Both the position numbers and the translations under genes were made by a program. The notes beneath the pieces were generated by a model. The model ran no database searches, was not told where the DNA came from, and worked only from the letters and a program-made list of their open reading frames with translations. From the NCBI GenBank assembly GCA_035628505.1, contig DASPJR010000088.1, positions 91,535 to 155,534 of the forward strand: a DNA stretch of 64,000 bases. Direction: 5' to 3'. The DNA is from DASPJR01 sp035628505 (GTDB lineage: Bacteria; Planctomycetota; SZUA-567; H5-PLA8). Positions 60,744 through 64,000 of this stretch are shown piece by piece. Numbering within the stretch: the stretch's first letter is position 1; each line of letters opens with the position of its first letter.

Positions 60744-62178
60744 TGCGATGCCGCCTGAAATCGAAATGCTCTGGGAGGAGTTTCTGAGCGGCAAGCTCGA
60801 CGCGGCGGAGTCGTCGACTCTCCTGGCGTGGCTCGAGCGCCATCCGCAGTGCCTCGCGCAGAAACGCCGCGAAGCCGCGCTGAGTGCGGCGCTCGGTTAT
60901 CTGCTGGGCTCGCCGGCAGCATCGTCCCGGCTGGTGGAATCGGTGCAATCGCGCATCGACGGCACGCCTGCTGGGAAGAAGTCGGGCCGTTTTAAAAAGA
61001 GTGTGCTCGCGCAGATCGATCGCCGCAGCCACAAACATCAGCGCCGTTCGCGAAAGCAAAATCGCTTTTCGCGCGACGGGATCTCGCCGCTGGGAATTGC
61101 TGCAGCAGTTGCAGTCCTGCTGCTCGGCGCCATTCTGATTTTTTCAGCACGCCAGGCGCCGATACCGCAGCCTACTGTAACGAAGACCGAGCCCGTCAAG
61201 CAGGCATCGCCTCAGCGCGATCAGGCGACAGTCACCGTCCTCACCGGCGAGGTGACTGTCGACGGCACGCGCGTCAGCGGAAAGGTCGCAGTCCAAGCCG
61301 GCTCGCAGATTCGTGCCGAAGCATCCGGACGAGCACGCTTGACGCTCGAGGACAACAGCGCTTTCGAACTGGCCGAGTCCACGACGCTGACGCTGCAGGA
61401 GCCGCGCAATGGCCCGCGCGTGCTGCTCACGAGCGGCATCATCGGCGTGAATGCATCACCGCAGCCGGCGGGTACGAATCTGCAAATTGAGACCAGCCAC
61501 GCCACCGTGAACGTGATCGGCACGCAATTTACCGTTCACGCCGCTAAAACGCAGAGCTGGGTCGGCGTTGAGCATGGCAAGGTGATGGTATCGGCCGATG
61601 GAAAACAGGCGTCACTTACGGCAGGCGAAGAACTCGTCGCAAGCGGCAGCGGACTCAGCGAAGTGCGCAAATCCGGCGCTTCGCGTCTCATCGCTTTGAA
61701 CCAGGCGAAGGTCGAAGTCTTCACCGATCCAGTCACACTCGAGCCCCTTGCAGGCAAATCGTTCCGGGGCATGCCGCTGCAGCGCTTCGCGTACAAACGC
61801 CCGGCAAAAGATGCCCTCGGTTATGGCGGAGCATTCTGGACACCGGCGCTTTCACCGGGTGAGGAATCGTTCGAGATCTGGATCAGGCCGCTGCGCATCG
61901 AGCCGATTCCGCGCGACTTTAATCTCCTGAAACTCTGCCTGATGCTCAACTGCGGCGAGACCCAGTACCTGCTCGGCGAAATCGAAGTGCGGCCGGAAGA
62001 CAACGAGTGGATGCGGCTGGAAGGCAGCTTCGATAAAGCGACCGTCAACTGGACGCGGCCGGGCGCGGCGCCAGAACCGCTTAAGACGACTACCGCCAAC
62101 GAAATCGCGCTGCGCGTGATCATGGGCGAGGCGGTATTCGAACACTCGCCCATTCGCGTGTTCAGCAAAAAACGCTAG
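60733..62178 (+). CDS. FecR-domain membrane protein, probable anti-sigma regulator
   Basis: About 481 residues from ATG 60733, which has GGAGGCC just upstream; a longer start exists inside the sigma gene. An N-terminal cytoplasmic region contains WEEFLSGKLDAAESSTLLAWL, which resembles the sigma-binding part of FecR partners. One transmembrane helix (about 117-140) is followed by a FecR domain (about 165-290, VTVDGTRVSG, GSQIRAEASGRARLTL, VNVIGTQFTVH, VGVEHGKVMV). An extra C-terminal region (about 310-481) is not typical of FecR and looks like a beta-sandwich, perhaps a ligand-binding module. The stop overlaps the convergent DUF1501 gene. Confidence 0.85.
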   Translation: MPPDAMPPEIEMLWEEFLSGKLDAAESSTLLAWLERHPQCLAQKRREAALSAALGYLLGSPAASSRLVESVQSRIDGTPAGKKSGRFKKSVLAQIDRRSHKHQRRSRKQNRFSRDGISPLGIAAAVAVLLLGAILIFSARQAPIPQPTVTKTEPVKQASPQRDQATVTVLTGEVTVDGTRVSGKVAVQAGSQIRAEASGRARLTLEDNSAFELAESTTLTLQEPRNGPRVLLTSGIIGVNASPQPAGTNLQIETSHATVNVIGTQFTVHAAKTQSWVGVEHGKVMVSADGKQASLTAGEELVASGSGLSEVRKSGASRLIALNQAKVEVFTDPVTLEPLAGKSFRGMPLQRFAYKRPAKDALGYGGAFWTPALSPGEESFEIWIRPLRIEPIPRDFNLLKLCLMLNCGETQYLLGEIEVRPEDNEWMRLEGSFDKATVNWTRPGAAPEPLKTTTANEIALRVIMGEAVFEHSPIRVFSKKR

Positions 62179-63470
62179 GCCCAGAGCCCCTGCAGCAATT
62201 CGTTGTCTGGCACGCCCAGCGGGAATTTCTTGCTGTGCGGGTGGTCGGCAATTCCGGCGTACTGCCGCAGCGCCTGATGAATGTGTTCGGGCCGCACGCG
62301 AATGCCTTTTTCTTTGTCGCACGCGAGCGTCTGCGGATTGAGCGGCACCAGGAACTGCTTGTCGTCTGTCGCGCCGAGCACACGGTTGCCTTTAATTTTC
62401 GGGCCCAGGAACATGATTGAGCCGATGGACCAGTGATCCTTGCCGTTGCCTTTGTTATAATTCGGCGTGCGGCCCATCTCGCTTTGAATGACAACCACGA
62501 GCTTTTCGCGGATCTTCAGTTCTTCGGCGCGGCGCAGGATATACGCAACGCCTGCGAGGAACTCCGGGATAAGTTTCATCTGATCGACATCGTTGTTTGC
62601 ATGACTGTCGAATTGGCCGATAGAAATATTCGCCGAGACACACACGCCGGCCTTGAACGATGCCAGCGCGATCTCCGCCTGCTGCGAGAGCCGTTCTTTT
62701 GGGATACTTGCCGGAATGTACGGCGTGATGCGCTGCAGCGCTTTTGAATTCACCTGCGCGGCGTACAGCATGTTCTCCGCGCGTTCCTGGCGCGGCAGGC
62801 GCATCTGTGCGGCGCGCGACGCATTTTCATCCTGCAGCGCCTGTTCGATGCGTGAGAGCGCGAAATCGTCGTGATATGGCGAGCGCTTGTTGCCGTCGAT
62901 GTTGTCGGCGTTGGCGATGCGCTGAAGCGAAGGCAGATATGGCACGCGCGACATGGCGACGATGTTGCCCGTCGCTGAGTAATTTCCGAAGGTGAGAAAT
63001 GAAATCGGACAAGTCGGCCCATTGCACGCCGCCACCAGAGCGGCGAAGGTTGGATACGCCATGCTGTCGAGCTTACCCGTTGCCATGTAGCGAGCGCCCG
63101 GCGCGTGATTGTTCACCGAATAGTCGAGACCATTCAGCACCAGAAGTTCATCGCCGTACGCGGCGTAGAAATCTTCGTTGCTCATGCCGGCTTTGATCTG
63201 CTTGGCTGTCGGCGCGTACTTGTGAGCGCCCTTTGTGAGAATATCACCCTCCTTATAGAGGCGATTAATCTCATTTACGCCTTTCGGGTCCATCAGGTAT
63301 GTCGTGTCCCATCCGCCCGACGCATTAAACACGACGTAGTACGGCCCGTCGTACGGCGGCGTCTCTTTCGGATCTGCGGCAAAGAGCGACTTCGTTCCGG
63401 GGAATGCAAAGCCGAGCCCGGCTATCCCGCAGAGCTTCAAGAAATCGCGTCGCGTCGACTTGTTATTCAT
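62175..63470 (-). CDS. DUF1501 family protein, Tat-exported
   Basis: 431 residues. A twin-arginine-type leader (STRRDFLKLCGIAGLGFAF) is followed by the DUF1501 pattern: FNASGGWDTTYLMDPKG, LVLNGLDYSVNNHAPGARYM, QFDSHANNDVDQMKLIPEFL and VVVIQSEMGRTPNYN. The family belongs to the alkaline-phosphatase-like superfamily, but its function is not established. It overlaps the upstream partner gene by eight bases, so they are surely co-transcribed. Confidence 0.88.
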   Translation of the reverse strand: MNNKSTRRDFLKLCGIAGLGFAFPGTKSLFAADPKETPPYDGPYYVVFNASGGWDTTYLMDPKGVNEINRLYKEGDILTKGAHKYAPTAKQIKAGMSNEDFYAAYGDELLVLNGLDYSVNNHAPGARYMATGKLDSMAYPTFAALVAACNGPTCPISFLTFGNYSATGNIVAMSRVPYLPSLQRIANADNIDGNKRSPYHDDFALSRIEQALQDENASRAAQMRLPRQERAENMLYAAQVNSKALQRITPYIPASIPKERLSQQAEIALASFKAGVCVSANISIGQFDSHANNDVDQMKLIPEFLAGVAYILRRAEELKIREKLVVVIQSEMGRTPNYNKGNGKDHWSIGSIMFLGPKIKGNRVLGATDDKQFLVPLNPQTLACDKEKGIRVRPEHIHQALRQYAGIADHPHSKKFPLGVPDNELLQGLWA

Positions 63471-64000
63471 AGAGGAACTCCGGGCGGCGCAGCAGATATG
63501 TGATCACGGCACGCCACGCTCGCACCGTGTACTTCGGATCGGGCACCGGCTGAATAAGGCCCTGGCGGCAGCTCCAGTTCTCTTCTTTGTTGACCGTCTT
63601 GCGTTCGGCGGCGTCCGCGACGATGCCTGAGAAGAGTTCAAACGTGCGCTTCACTTCCGTAGAATCCGCAGCGTCACTGCGCCCGAGAATACGCTGATGC
63701 AGATGCGCAATCGTCTTGCGAATCTTCAGGTCGCTCTCAGCGGTGCCAGGCAGCACGTCGGGCTCAATGTCTTTGAAGAAAATGCGCTCGGCGTTCGGCC
63801 GGCTGAAATCGAGCGCCGTCTGCTTGCAGGCGACGTCATTCGACAGAATGCGCTGAATCGCACCCATTGCGCCGCTGGGGTCCGTGGCGCGCTCGGTCAC
63901 TTCCTTGGAATCGATCCCGCCATACAGCATCGCCAGTTGGTCGTTCAATTTACCCCATGGCTGCCCGAAGACCGCCGCGACTTTGCGTTCAACCTGCTCG
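63463..64000 (-). CDS. Uncharacterised protein paired with DUF1501 (5' end outside window)
   Basis: The frame is open to the window edge; the visible part is the C-terminal ~178 residues. It starts EQVERKVAAVFGQPWGKL and ends VRAWRAVITYLLRRPEFLYE. The ending, with a helix and R-P-E-F, resembles exported proteins of the DUF1592/DUF1800 type that commonly pair with DUF1501, but the family cannot be fixed from this part. An internal TTG at 63948 is not needed as a start. Confidence 0.7.
   Translation of the reverse strand, partial: EQVERKVAAVFGQPWGKLNDQLAMLYGGIDSKEVTERATDPSGAMGAIQRILSNDVACKQTALDFSRPNAERIFFKDIEPDVLPGTAESDLKIRKTIAHLHQRILGRSDAADSTEVKRTFELFSGIVADAAERKTVNKEENWSCRQGLIQPVPDPKYTVRAWRAVITYLLRRPEFLYE

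Overview
The window is a 64 kb piece of a moderately high-GC bacterial chromosome, densely coded on both strands, with short intergenic gaps. The organism is not named by any single gene. A DUF1501 Tat-exported protein, a FecR-type anti-sigma pair, a TMTC-like GT-C protein with TPRs, an MJ0042-like zinc ribbon, large secreted multi-domain proteins ending in 'DSDGDG' calcium loops, and a full murD together suggest an environmental Gram-negative lineage near the Planctomycetota/Verrucomicrobiota. This assignment is inference only. No rRNA, tRNA, CRISPR array or intact insertion sequence was seen.

Layout. 1-10.3 kb is a phosphate-starvation region: phoR (cut by the window start) and phoB on the minus strand, divergent from a phoU-like gene, then a GT-C/TPR membrane protein and pstSCAB. 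Both control regions carry hexamers phased at about 11 bp that look like PhoB boxes. 10.4-14.2 kb holds a phosphofructokinase, a LacI-type regulator broken by a 1-bp frameshift, and glyA with a strong terminator. 14.2-18.2 kb is a very large secreted protein (temptin-like CXXCH head, beta-propeller repeats, Ig/PKD domains). 18.4-24.7 kb has a HEAT-repeat protein, an alpha/beta hydrolase and a 1513-residue hybrid histidine kinase. 24.7-36.3 kb is a minus-strand series of GT4 glycosyltransferase, MnmE-like GTPase, coaX, asnB, GT-C membrane protein, UDP-glucose dehydrogenase and carB, mostly overlapping or nearly so.

36.3-37.15 kb is non-coding and repeat-rich: two inverted copies of a ~125 bp element made of small hairpins, plus 8-bp tandem arrays. 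37.15-41.6 kb is the most unusual part. It is a four-gene minus-strand operon behind a near-consensus sigma-70 promoter: an MshEN-like protein, an HU-like/pseudo-receiver/RsbW-kinase fusion, a STAS/zinc-ribbon/degenerate-GHKL fusion, and a second MshEN-like protein. It looks like an undescribed partner-switching regulatory system.

41.7-49.6 kb carries murD, two secreted proteins (one built from ten 23-residue repeats), an FAD-dependent desaturase-like gene of differing composition, an unknown two-gene pair and a small HTH protein. 49.8-52.6 kb is the conserved rnpA-yidD-yidC cluster without rpmH next to it. 52.7-56.2 kb has an HD-domain protein and a U32/RlhA-like protein. 56.5-62.2 kb contains a modular GH44 glycanase divergent from an ECF-type sigma factor and FecR-like regulator, with four TGCA hexamers at exact 8-bp spacing between them. 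The end holds a DUF1501 protein and its overlapping partner, cut by the window edge.

Two distant secreted proteins (14.2 kb and 56.5 kb) share the same unnamed C-terminal domain of about 130 residues after a calcium-loop motif, which may be a lineage-specific surface-sorting or anchoring module.
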